Source: an uncultured Desulfobacca sp. (GTDB taxonomy: Bacteria > Desulfobacterota > Desulfobaccia > Desulfobaccales > Desulfobaccaceae). From it: 19,823 nucleotides of DNA. The DNA lies in the NCBI GenBank assembly GCA_937958145.1, contig CALGOE010000183.1, forward strand, positions 1-19,823, given 5' to 3'. The notes beneath the pieces are model-generated. The model did not search any database, was not told the DNA's origin, and worked only from the letters and a program-made list of their open reading frames with translations. Shown here piece by piece: positions 6,652 through 13,405 of this stretch (position 1 is the first letter of the stretch; the number at the start of each line of letters is the position of its first letter). A program made the translations under genes and the position numbers.

Positions 6652-8472
6652 CTAATCGCCTACTTGAGTTACACCGGTGGCTTCGCCATAGCCGCGGTCC
6701 CCCGGAGGCAGTTCGTTGATGGTAATATCTTCGTATTGCAGATCCGGCATATCCGCCCCCGGCCGCCAGTAGGCCAGAGTCCGTTTCAGCCAGTTGGCGT
6801 CATCCCGCTTCGGGAAATCCTCCCGATAATGGGACCCCCGGCTCTCTTGCCGGTTCAGGGCCCCGGTGGCAATACACAGGGCCAGGCGCAGCATTCCGGG
6901 GAGGCGCAGGGCCGCAGCCACCTCCGGATTGGGCCCCAAGCCATTGGAGCGCAGCTTCAGGTGCTGGGACCGGGCATAGAGATCGGACAACGTCGCCACC
7001 GCCTCTTTCAGATCAGCCTCATTCCGGAAGATACCCACCTTATTGAGCAGGGTCTCCTCCATCTGCTTGCGCAGGGCATAGACGTTCTCGGTGCCTTTGG
7101 CGGTCATTAATTGCTTGACCCGCTCTTCCTGCTTCTTGACCGCATCGCTCACCAAAGTCGGCGGAAAGTCCATGACCGCCTCTTTCACATAATCGGCGAC
7201 CCGGGCGCCCACCACCATGCCCATGACCAGCGTCTCGGCCAGAGAGTTGCCGCCCAAACGGTTGAAACCATGCAGATCCCAGCAGGCCGATTCCCCGGCG
7301 GCAAACAATCCCTTCAGGCCATAGGCGTCGCCGTCAATATTGGTGCGCACCCCACCCATGGAATAATGTTGCGTGGGCACCACCGGGATCAGGTCTTTGG
7401 CCGGATCGATGCCCAGGAAATTGCCGCAGATGGTGCAGACCTCCCGGAGATTGGTATAAAGGTGTTCGGTCCCCAGATGCCGGATATCCAGCCACAGGTG
7501 TGGGCCATAGGGGCTTTCCACGCCATACCCCTGACGGATGTGATACATCATCCGGCGGCTGACCACGTCCCGGCTGGCCAACTCCTTTTTCACCGGCTCG
7601 TAGTCGGGCATGAAGCGGTGCAGGTTTTTGTCCAGCAGATAACCGCCGTCACCCCGGCAGCCTTCCGTCACCAGGATATTGGTGGGGACGATGCCGGTGG
7701 GATGAAACTGGACCGCCTCCATGTTGCCCAGGGGCACGACGCCGGTGTCCAGGGCGATGGCCATACCCGTGCCCTCGTTAATGACCGCATTGGTGGAGGT
7801 GCCATAGATGCGGCCATAGCCGCCGGTGGCGATCACCGTGGCCTTGGCCAGATAAGCCCGGAAGGTGCCGGTGCGCAGGCAACGGGCCACGGCGCCGTAG
7901 CAGTGTTCCCCATCGTGAATCAGGGCCACCGCCTCCATGCGATCATGCACGGTGACGCCCAATTTAATGACCATGGAATCCATGGAGTATTGCAACACAT
8001 GACCGGTGCCGTCCGCCGCGTAGCAGGTCCGCCACTTGGCCGTGCCGCCAAAGGCCCGTTGGGCGATGAGCCCTTCCTTTTCCGGCAGGTCCTCAATCTC
8101 CCGGCCGTCGGGCAAAACCTTCTTCCCCGGCACCACCCGCGTCCACGGCACGCCCCAATAAGACAACTGCCGCACAGCGATGGGGGCCAGATTGACAAAG
8201 AGCCGGGCCACATCCTGTTCGCAGCCCCAGTCCGAACCTTTTACCGTGTCTTCAAAATGGACGTCGGGATTGTCGCCATACCCCATGGCCACATTTCCCA
8301 ACGAGGCCTGCATGCCACCCTGCGCCGCCGTGCTATGGGAGCGACGGGGCGGCACCAGACTCAATATCGTGCATTCATGGCCGTGGGAGGCGGCTTCCAC
8401 CGCGACCCGTTCACCAGCCAGACCGGCACCGATGACCAGGACCTCGGTGATATGCGTATCTTGCCACTTCAT
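6652..8472 (-). CDS. sdhA/frdA: Fumarate reductase/succinate dehydrogenase flavoprotein subunit
   Basis: This 606-residue subunit oxidises succinate or reduces fumarate at a covalent FAD. The N-terminal VLVIGAGLAGERVAVEA binds FAD, and RRSHSTAAQGG holds His46, the FAD-linking histidine. Active-site residues are His257 (QFHPTG), the TEGCRGDGGYLL loop, Arg301, His369 (PTQHYSMGG) and Arg405 (HGFNRLGGNSLAE). Several of these fall on or next to the Wolinella FrdA numbers I recall. The ATG at 8472 overlaps the cytochrome b stop as TGATG, with GGAGGT five bases before it. The order C-A-B without a D subunit and the partner type place it with Wolinella/Bacillus-type complexes using menaquinone. Operation as reductase or as dehydrogenase is open. 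Confidence 0.96.
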   Translation of the reverse strand: MKWQDTHITEVLVIGAGLAGERVAVEAASHGHECTILSLVPPRRSHSTAAQGGMQASLGNVAMGYGDNPDVHFEDTVKGSDWGCEQDVARLFVNLAPIAVRQLSYWGVPWTRVVPGKKVLPDGREIEDLPEKEGLIAQRAFGGTAKWRTCYAADGTGHVLQYSMDSMVIKLGVTVHDRMEAVALIHDGEHCYGAVARCLRTGTFRAYLAKATVIATGGYGRIYGTSTNAVINEGTGMAIALDTGVVPLGNMEAVQFHPTGIVPTNILVTEGCRGDGGYLLDKNLHRFMPDYEPVKKELASRDVVSRRMMYHIRQGYGVESPYGPHLWLDIRHLGTEHLYTNLREVCTICGNFLGIDPAKDLIPVVPTQHYSMGGVRTNIDGDAYGLKGLFAAGESACWDLHGFNRLGGNSLAETLVMGMVVGARVADYVKEAVMDFPPTLVSDAVKKQEERVKQLMTAKGTENVYALRKQMEETLLNKVGIFRNEADLKEAVATLSDLYARSQHLKLRSNGLGPNPEVAAALRLPGMLRLALCIATGALNRQESRGSHYREDFPKRDDANWLKRTLAYWRPGADMPDLQYEDITINELPPGDRGYGEATGVTQVGD

Positions 8473-9116
8473 CAAGCACCTCCCGCAGAAATAAAGAGTA
8501 AAAAGACAAATAAAGTGAAAACGCCAAAGGTGGAAAAAGCAATGGCGGTATAAGCTAAATACTTAAAGATGGGTTTGCGCGGCCACCAGCCCCACTTGAT
8601 GAAGATCCGGTAGATTCCCAGAAAGGCATGGACCTGGGCAATGCCGATGAGGATCAGATAGAAAATAAATCCCCCGGATTGGACCCGGGCCGCACTCTTC
8701 ACCGCCTGAATGGGCCAGTCGGTAAGAACCCCGGCAATATGGATGACCGCCAGGATCAGGACCGCCAAACCGGTGACGATCTGGACCAGCCAATACCAGG
8801 TCTCATTGTGCCCCAAAAGCTTACTGTGGCGCCAGACTATCTTGGCCTCCTGCAGACGCCAGGGGGCCTTCCGCATGGCCAGCAGACCATGCCCCAAAAT
8901 GGCTACGCAGACCAGAAAGATGGCGATGTGCGAGATGAAATACTCATCCATCTGATGCGACTTCTGATCAAAGGCCGCAGCCCCAAACAGAATGTTGGAC
9001 ACCGCTAGGATGTGGACCTGAATAAAGAGCGCCAGAAACAACCCGCTGAGCATCTCCAGCAGCTCCATCCACGCCTCCCCCCGCGGGGTCTTGGTGAGGG
9101 TTTTTTGGACGTACAC
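8472..9116 (-). CDS. sdhC/frdC: Fumarate reductase/succinate dehydrogenase diheme cytochrome b subunit
   Basis: This 214-residue membrane anchor has five predicted helices: about 22-46, 61-81, 108-131, 150-172 and 186-210. Four histidines placed for two b hemes are His35 (FIQVHILAVSN), His76 (ILGHGLLAMRK), His126 (LAVIHIAGV) and His163 (AQVHAFLGIYR). Their spacing resembles Wolinella FrdC His44, 93, 143 and 182. It passes electrons between the iron-sulfur subunit and menaquinone/menaquinol. The start is GTG at 9116, with AAAGGAG a few bases upstream. The residue two before the last heme histidine is Gln161, where Wolinella has Glu180 of its proton E-pathway. First gene of the operon; a candidate promoter lies at 9216-9243. 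Confidence 0.93.
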   Translation of the reverse strand: MYVQKTLTKTPRGEAWMELLEMLSGLFLALFIQVHILAVSNILFGAAAFDQKSHQMDEYFISHIAIFLVCVAILGHGLLAMRKAPWRLQEAKIVWRHSKLLGHNETWYWLVQIVTGLAVLILAVIHIAGVLTDWPIQAVKSAARVQSGGFIFYLILIGIAQVHAFLGIYRIFIKWGWWPRKPIFKYLAYTAIAFSTFGVFTLFVFLLFISAGGA

Positions 9117-9215
9117 GGCTTCTCCTTTACCTCGACATTTTCCTTTATCTTTCCTCTGCCGGGCCCATCGGCGCTGCAGAGGGGCTTGCCAGAAAAAGCA
9201 CCAAGCAACAGTAAG

Positions 9216-9243
9216 AATTTAATAAAAACCGGCCATAAGTCAA
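9216..9243 (-). promoter_or_regulatory. Candidate sigma70-type promoter of the sdhCAB operon
   Basis: On the minus strand TTGACT (9243-9238) is followed after 16 bases by TAAATT (9221-9216), four of six matches to the -10 consensus. It would give a leader of about 93 bases before the GTG at 9116. The -35 is good and the -10 is modest. Confidence 0.4.
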
Positions 9244-9445
9244 GGAATATTTGTCTCTCGGGCCACCAGGCTTGCCCCTGTCAGGGCTTACCGCTTTTCT
9301 GCGTCCATGTGAGCGATTCTCTAACAAAAAAAGGCCAGCCCGCGTGGCTAACCCTTGATTTCTTGAGAAGCGGCCGGAAAGGTTGACCCCTTCGCCCTGC
9401 TGACCAGACCTGACGGGCAACTGCTGCAATTTAGATAGCAGCGTT

Positions 9446-9474
9446 GTAGGGGCGAGCCACCGGCTCGCCCCTAC
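9446..9474. repeat. Perfect 13-bp palindrome (GTAGGGGCGAGCC type)
   Basis: GTAGGGGCGAGCC (9446-9458), the loop ACC, and GGCTCGCCCCTAC (9462-9474) form a perfect hairpin. Palindromes beginning GTAGGGGCG and ending CGCCCCTAC are a repetitive class I recall from many genomes. It lies between the 3' end of one minus-strand unit and the start of the next, with no T-run on either side. Confidence 0.7.
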
Positions 9475-9596
9475 GGACCTGGTCATCTTTAACGAGATCA
9501 ATATATTATTGGAATGACGGTATAAAAATTTCCTTGGCCGCGCGGGCAAAAAATACAGATTGTTGAATTATTTTTGATGGTTATAATTCCCGGACA

Positions 9597-10454
9597 CTAT
9601 TTACGGAAGCGGTGGTCGGTGCCCGCAGTTGAGGTCCGGGAGGCAAAGTATCCCGGGCGGATGAGCTGTTCGCCGGCCACCAGGGCGGTGGCATCGGTGT
9701 CCATGATCTCGGTAACCTGGCCGGTGCCGATATACTTGCCCCGGGGGTCCAGGACGGTAATCCGGTCGCCGACCGCCAGCCCGTGTCTACTGCCCATCCC
9801 AAAGCTCAGCCGCCACACCCCCTCGTGGCGTTTGGCATAATAAATCTCGGCCAGACCTTGGGCAGCTTCCAGGGCGTCGATGCGTTTGGAGAGAAACAGG
9901 ACCGCCCCCATGGCCAAGGCGATACCGGGCAGCAGAGCCGCCGCAAACAGATAGGGGGAGTAGCCGGTGTGGCGCTTGAGGAAAGAATAGGAACCGCTCC
10001 GTTGACTCAAAACATCAGGATGGACGACCACCCGCAGCTGGTACGCAGGCTTCTCAGGGGGATAGTCCCGGGGACGGATGCTGACGGTGTATTTGCCCGG
10101 CGTCAGGTCGGCACCGACCGCCAGGCGCCCCCGCCACATGTTCCCCCCTAAAAAATAGCCGGAGTGAATCGTGTCAAAGGTAACCGTAAGGCCGGCGGCG
10201 TCGCTTTGAAAGGTAAGCTGTTCGGTCTGTTTAATATCCTCGGGCAGGGGCCCGTTCACCGCCACTTCTTCTCCGGGCAGGACATGGAAAACATTGGTGG
10301 GTTCAAAAAATTTGGCCACCACCCCATCCAGCACCGCCAGCAGGACCAGGAAGAAGCAGAGCATGCCGAACTTGCCGATCAGGGCGCGCCATCGTTGGGC
10401 TTGTTGCAGTTGCATGGACTGGTGCCAGCCTTTCTGTTGGTTGCCGTTGGGCAT
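9597..10454 (-). CDS. Uncharacterised two-helix membrane protein
   Basis: I do not recognise this 285-residue protein. It has a basic N-terminus, a first membrane helix at about 29-49, an extracytoplasmic region (50-165) that is strand-rich, a second helix at about 167-188, and a cytoplasmic tail. The tail begins with a helix (190-208) and continues as a likely small beta-barrel (MGSRHGLAVGDRITVLDPRG then IGTGQVTEIMDTDATALV), similar in feel to SH3-like or FlgT-C-type modules. The ATG at 10454 lacks a Shine-Dalgarno site, and Met14 (10415) is an alternative. It is the last gene of the leftward stress-protein/TauE set, 135 bases after the lipoprotein gene. It may belong to that transcript or have its own weak promoter. 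Function unknown. Confidence 0.75.
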   Translation of the reverse strand: MPNGNQQKGWHQSMQLQQAQRWRALIGKFGMLCFFLVLLAVLDGVVAKFFEPTNVFHVLPGEEVAVNGPLPEDIKQTEQLTFQSDAAGLTVTFDTIHSGYFLGGNMWRGRLAVGADLTPGKYTVSIRPRDYPPEKPAYQLRVVVHPDVLSQRSGSYSFLKRHTGYSPYLFAAALLPGIALAMGAVLFLSKRIDALEAAQGLAEIYYAKRHEGVWRLSFGMGSRHGLAVGDRITVLDPRGKYIGTGQVTEIMDTDATALVAGEQLIRPGYFASRTSTAGTDHRFRK

Positions 10455-10536
10455 TGGGATCGGAAAAACCAGGATTCTTGTGACCTTGGCACGACGTTCT
10501 GTCAGGATGGGGATTACTATATCATTTTGGTCCAGT

Positions 10537-10568
10537 CAGGAGAAGCGCCGGCAAGGACGCTTCTCCTG
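10537..10568 (-). repeat. Perfect 11-bp hairpin between lipoprotein and two-helix protein genes
   Basis: CAGGAGAAGCG (10537-10547) and CGCTTCTCCTG (10558-10568) pair fully over a 10-base loop, 22 bases after the lipoprotein stop. No T-run follows in the minus direction. It could slow exonucleases or partly terminate, lowering expression of the last gene. It also contains a GGAG sequence that would be masked in the stem. Confidence 0.6.
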
Positions 10569-10589
10569 CTGCCAGGCGGGATGGGCAGG

Positions 10590-11183
10590 TTATTTCTTGA
10601 AGATATCGGTTCTGGTGATATTCATAAACCGCAAGGCCTTGCCTGGTTCCTTATAATAGATCCGTACTTCATCGCCGCCTTCCCAGGTCTCTGGCGGCCA
10701 GTCCAGATATTCCTCCGGGATGGCCGCCACCAGATAGAGCCTCTGGCGGCCGGAGTACATGGTAACAGTCTTGGCCTGCTTGTCAATAATGGGTAAATCT
10801 TTGCCTGCTACCAGGGGGTCAGTAGGCCGCACGTTGGTGCGGGCCTCCACCACCTGAAAGGGGATATCCTTGAAGGACTGAGTGTTAGGGTCAAAGATAG
10901 TAATGACCTTTTTATCCATGTCCAGCTTCATGCGCAGGCCGGCTCTGGGTTCCGGGCCCATCTCCAAGGGGTCGGTGGGCAGGACATAGGGATGGGGCGG
11001 CAGGGTGTTATAGTCAGGGTTCCCTGGCTCAGCCTTGGCATCCTGAATCACCAAAACAGTGCGTTTTGCCTTGTCATAGGCCACGACCCGCCCCTGATCC
11101 ACCTGTCCCAATTCGCCGCAGCCCAGGATAAGGATGAGGGGCAACAGGGCCACCATACTCAGCAACATGATGCGTTTCACCAT
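10590..11183 (-). CDS. Uncharacterised lipoprotein linked to TauE
   Basis: This 197-residue protein has a lipoprotein signal: basic MVKR, a hydrophobic stretch (6-20) and a lipobox ending LILGC, giving the lipid-bearing Cys22. The mature part is periplasmic-facing and strand-rich, with repeats of a Pro-Thr-Asp-Pro-Leu type (VLPTDPLEMGP near 68 and VRPTDPLVAG near 118) and an aromatic stretch YLDWPPETWEGGDEVRIYY. I recall a domain of unknown function of this kind in Desulfovibrio relatives (possibly DUF4881), but I cannot confirm it. ATG 11183 has AAGGAG upstream at fair spacing. It lies 31 bases after the TauE gene and is probably co-transcribed. Role unknown; a partner of the permease is the natural guess. 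Confidence 0.82.
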   Translation of the reverse strand: MVKRIMLLSMVALLPLILILGCGELGQVDQGRVVAYDKAKRTVLVIQDAKAEPGNPDYNTLPPHPYVLPTDPLEMGPEPRAGLRMKLDMDKKVITIFDPNTQSFKDIPFQVVEARTNVRPTDPLVAGKDLPIIDKQAKTVTMYSGRQRLYLVAAIPEEYLDWPPETWEGGDEVRIYYKEPGKALRFMNITRTDIFKK

Positions 11184-11214
11184 AATCTCTTCTCCTTCTC
11201 ATGACCCGGCGATA

Positions 11215-12270
11215 CTATTTTTGCGCCTTTTTCATGGCCACCTCACGTCTGGCTCCGGCCACCATGCGCAGGAAAATATACAGGGACATACCAGCCACCA
11301 GACCCAGGATGAGCACGGTCGCAGAGCCGTCCAGGAGCGCAGCATAGGCGGGCATACCTCTGGCCATAAGCTTCAACACGATGGAGATGGCGCAGCCGAT
11401 GACTGCCAGGCCGAAAACGATGCGGATGCCATAGCCTTTAATATACTTGGTGGCCACGGTGCCGATCTGGGCCCCGATGGAAGCGCCGACCAGCATGATG
11501 ACGGCCGCCACCAGTTCGGTCCGGCCTTTATACGTATAGGTGGCCGTGCCGTAGAGGCCGGAGATCATCACCTCAAAAAGGTCGGTGCCGACAGCCACGT
11601 GCGTGGGACAGCCGATGAAGTAGATCAAGGCGGGCATGCGGATCAGGCCGCCGCCAATCCCCAGGATGCCGGCCAGCCAGCCGGTGAGGAAGCTGACGAT
11701 AATGGGCAGCCAGGCGGAGCAATAAATCTGTGCCGTTTTAAAATGCATCATGGGCGGGATCTTGATGGCGTGGAAGGTCTTGTGCCATTCCAGGCCGGTG
11801 GCCAGCTTGTCCACCTCGGCGCCTCTGGCCAGGGCTTCCCGCTCTTTGCGCTTCTTCTTGGCCACGTCGGCAAAGACCATCCAGGCGATGAGAGCCAACA
11901 GCACCAAGTAGAGGTAGCGGACCACCTTCTCCACCGAGCCGATGCGCTCCAGCCACATGACCATCTGGGCCCCCACCTCGAAACCGACGATGGTGCCCAC
12001 CAGCATGATGATGCCGAGTTTATAATCGACGTTGCCGAACTTGCCGTGCCGCATGGTGGAGATAAGAGATTTCCCCGCCATGTGGGCGATGTCGGTGCCG
12101 ATGGCAAAGGCCATGGGGAAACCCAGAATATTCAGGCCGGGGGTAACCATCCAGGCGCCGCCCATCCCGAAAAAGCCACCGATAATGCCGACGCCGACCC
12201 CCAGGATTATCAGACCGGGCCAAAAAATCTTGACACCGGCAATGGGCATCAGAACATAAAAAAATTCCAT
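11215..12270 (-). CDS. TauE/SafE-family anion permease (sulfite/sulfonate exporter type)
   Basis: This 351-residue integral membrane protein shows the internal duplication of the TauE/SafE family. The first repeat has IGGFFGMGGAWMVTPGLNIL then FAIGTDIAH (about 29-63). The second has LAGILGIGGGLIRMPAL then THVAVGTDLFEV (about 199-234). Around nine helices are predicted. A basic cytoplasmic loop with KKKRKER (138-144) separates the halves. The family exports sulfite, sulfoacetate and related organosulfur anions; substrate cannot be read from sequence. ATG 12270 has GGAGG five bases upstream. It follows the small membrane protein by 16 bases and precedes the lipoprotein by 31, within the unit driven by the sigma54 promoter at 13099. 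Longer than the common 250-residue members. Confidence 0.88.
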   Translation of the reverse strand: MEFFYVLMPIAGVKIFWPGLIILGVGVGIIGGFFGMGGAWMVTPGLNILGFPMAFAIGTDIAHMAGKSLISTMRHGKFGNVDYKLGIIMLVGTIVGFEVGAQMVMWLERIGSVEKVVRYLYLVLLALIAWMVFADVAKKKRKEREALARGAEVDKLATGLEWHKTFHAIKIPPMMHFKTAQIYCSAWLPIIVSFLTGWLAGILGIGGGLIRMPALIYFIGCPTHVAVGTDLFEVMISGLYGTATYTYKGRTELVAAVIMLVGASIGAQIGTVATKYIKGYGIRIVFGLAVIGCAISIVLKLMARGMPAYAALLDGSATVLILGLVAGMSLYIFLRMVAGARREVAMKKAQK

Positions 12271-12286
12271 GGTATCCTCCAGCTAA

Positions 12287-12583
12287 TTAATGTTCTGCCA
12301 GTTCTCGTGACGTCAGGTCAATGCCGATGTGGGCCATGATGAAATCGGTGATAATCCCGAACACCAGACCGACAACGGGGATAACGATAACGGTGACCAC
12401 GGTAAACCAGAAATGGCTTTCATTATAGAGGTTGGTCCACCACGCCTCCCAACCGGTGAATTTCCGGGTATCGGCCACGACGACTAACGGCGCCGCCTTC
12501 TCGCCGGCTGCCAGGGCCAGACTGGGTGCCAGCAGGACAGCCATAAAGCCCAGGCTGATAATATTCTTCAAGGCTCGTATCAT
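12287..12583 (-). CDS. Small membrane protein with signal peptide, TauE companion
   Basis: This 98-residue protein has a signal peptide (2-25, likely cut after SLALA), a short extracytoplasmic segment with the aromatic run FTGWEAWWTNLYN (42-54), and one membrane helix at about 57-81 (FTVVTVIVIPVVGLVFGII). A short tail DLTSRELAEH ends it. The excellent ribosome site GGAGGAG lies seven bases before ATG 12583, which argues it is a real gene. It lies between the stress-protein gene (22 bases) and the TauE gene (16 bases). I recognise no named domain. Its tight coupling suggests a small subunit or accessory of the permease; this is inference. Confidence 0.8.
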   Translation of the reverse strand: MIRALKNIISLGFMAVLLAPSLALAAGEKAAPLVVVADTRKFTGWEAWWTNLYNESHFWFTVVTVIVIPVVGLVFGIITDFIMAHIGIDLTSRELAEH

Positions 12584-12605
12584 AATTGTTCTCCTCCTTA
12601 TGGTC

Positions 12606-13016
12606 TCATCGCACTAAGGTCACTTCGCAGGGGGCATTGGCCACCACCTTGCCGGCGGTGCTCCCCAAGAGAATCCGGGCCAGGCCGCTCTGACCGGTGG
12701 CCCCCATGATAATTCGATCGAACTTACCCTCCTCGGCCAGCCGGATGATGTTGTTGGCCGGCACCAAGCCGATCTCGAAGATGGTTTCCACCTCAATCCC
12801 CTTGGCTGCGAACATGGCCTTGGCCTCGTCCAGCCAGCTTCGGTATTCTGCATTCAGCTTGTCCTGAATATTGCGCATTTCGTCCGGAATCATGCCGGCG
12901 GCGGGAGCCACCGTCATGATGCTGACCTGGGCCCCCTGTTTCTCCGCCATCTCCAGACCCCGTTGCAGAGCCTTGCGGCTATGCTCGGAGCCGTCGATGG
13001 GAATTAACACTTTCAT
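12606..13016 (-). CDS. Universal stress protein, ATP-binding type
   Basis: This 136-residue single-domain UspA-fold protein starts MKVLIPIDGSEHSRKAL, whose early Asp is typical of ATP-binding members. It ends with GATGQSGLARILLGSTAGKVV, which fits G-2x-G-9x-G-S exactly, and APCEVTLV. It is therefore expected to bind ATP, unlike E. coli UspA. Such proteins modulate survival under stress or energy limitation through protein partners. The start is ATG 13016, with AAGGAGG seven bases upstream; a TTG at 13022 is too close to that site. It is the first gene of the leftward operon, about 73 bases from the predicted start of the sigma54 promoter. Its pairing with a permease suggests it may gate or sense transport, as proposed for some permease-linked USPs. 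Confidence 0.92.
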   Translation of the reverse strand: MKVLIPIDGSEHSRKALQRGLEMAEKQGAQVSIMTVAPAAGMIPDEMRNIQDKLNAEYRSWLDEAKAMFAAKGIEVETIFEIGLVPANNIIRLAEEGKFDRIIMGATGQSGLARILLGSTAGKVVANAPCEVTLVR

Positions 13017-13098
13017 GATCAACCCTCCTTGCTAAAATTTTTCCCAACCTGCGGACGCGGTTGTTAAACAAAATGATGACTTCTGACTTCCAGGATAG

Positions 13099-13115
13099 AG
13101 CAATACCTGTGCCAA
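13099..13115 (-). promoter_or_regulatory. Sigma54 (RpoN) promoter of the USP-TauE operon
   Basis: Read on the minus strand the site is TTGGCACAGGTATTGCT. It matches the consensus YTGGCAC-N5-TTGCW at every fixed base. The GG of the -24 element and the GC of the -12 element are ten bases apart, as RpoN requires. The start of transcription would lie near 13089, about 73 bases before the stress-protein ATG. It implies control by an NtrC-type enhancer-binding protein, none of which is encoded in the window. Confidence 0.8.
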
Positions 13116-13239
13116 AAGAGAAAAGAAGGCAGCACAACCAAACAATGAGAAAATACGAAGAAATCAGGCGACAGGAGATCGCCCGGAAAGACACTGTTTG
13201 TCAAGAATTTTTACAAGGTGTAAAGAGGAATCCGAGAGT

Positions 13240-13251
13240 GGCCGTCCGGCC
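13240..13251. promoter_or_regulatory. GC-rich palindrome, possible enhancer site
   Basis: GGCCG-TC-CGGCC is a palindrome of two 5-base arms centred about 157 bases upstream of the predicted sigma54 start, the distance range where enhancer-binding proteins bind. In GC-rich DNA such a short palindrome can occur by chance, so this is weak. Confidence 0.25.
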
Positions 13252-13319
13252 GGTAGGGGCGATGGAGAGCCCTAGTCAATATCCCAAAATTCTCAAGAGA
13301 TTAGCTTCCAGGATCATCA

Positions 13320-13348
13320 TTCCGAAATGGTACGATTTATGATATATT
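13320..13348 (+). promoter_or_regulatory. Candidate promoter of the PEP-synthase-like gene
   Basis: TTCCGA (13320-13325) and TATATT (13343-13348) are 17 bases apart. The -10 has five of six consensus matches; the -35 is poor. It would give a leader of about 50 bases before GTG 13406. Confidence 0.3.
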
Positions 13349-13405
13349 CCTCACCAAGAGGCTTCTTGCCGGTTTTTTAAGTCCTATCCAACAAAGAAGG
13401 CGGCT

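Larger units (their letters stand above)
9117..9596. other. 480-base non-coding spacer before sdhC
   Basis: No gene is supported. It holds the candidate minus-strand promoter at 9216-9243, a weak minus-strand stem GCCA/TGGC followed by seven Ts (about 9326-9348) that may end the operon from the right, and the perfect palindrome at 9446-9474. A plus-strand TATAAT at 9582-9587 has no good -35 and no gene downstream. Confidence 0.55.
13017..13405. other. 389-base divergent regulatory spacer
   Basis: It separates the leftward stress-protein/TauE operon from the rightward PEP-synthase-like gene. It contains the sigma54 promoter (13099-13115), a GC palindrome (13240-13251), and a modest plus-strand promoter candidate (13320-13348). 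An open frame at 13061-13342 lacks a ribosome site and overlaps the promoter, so I do not call it a gene. Confidence 0.6.

Noticed and set aside
7111..8553. Long plus-strand open frame of 480 codons opposite the flavoprotein gene
   Set aside because: It is the antisense shadow of a clearly real gene; the His/Gly/Gln-rich translation is typical of reverse-complement reading of GC-rich codons.
9556..9587. Plus-strand TTGTTG-N16-TATAAT promoter-like sequence
   Set aside because: Poor -35, and it points into the 3' end of a minus-strand gene with no plus-strand gene downstream.
11134..12339. Plus-strand open frame of 401 codons opposite the TauE gene
   Set aside because: Antisense shadow; low-complexity His/Asp/Gly-rich product without motifs, while the minus strand has a full membrane protein with ribosome site.
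13061..13342. Plus-strand open frame of 93 codons in the divergent spacer
   Set aside because: No ribosome site, composition unlike the neighbours, and it overlaps the sigma54 promoter; no recognisable domain.
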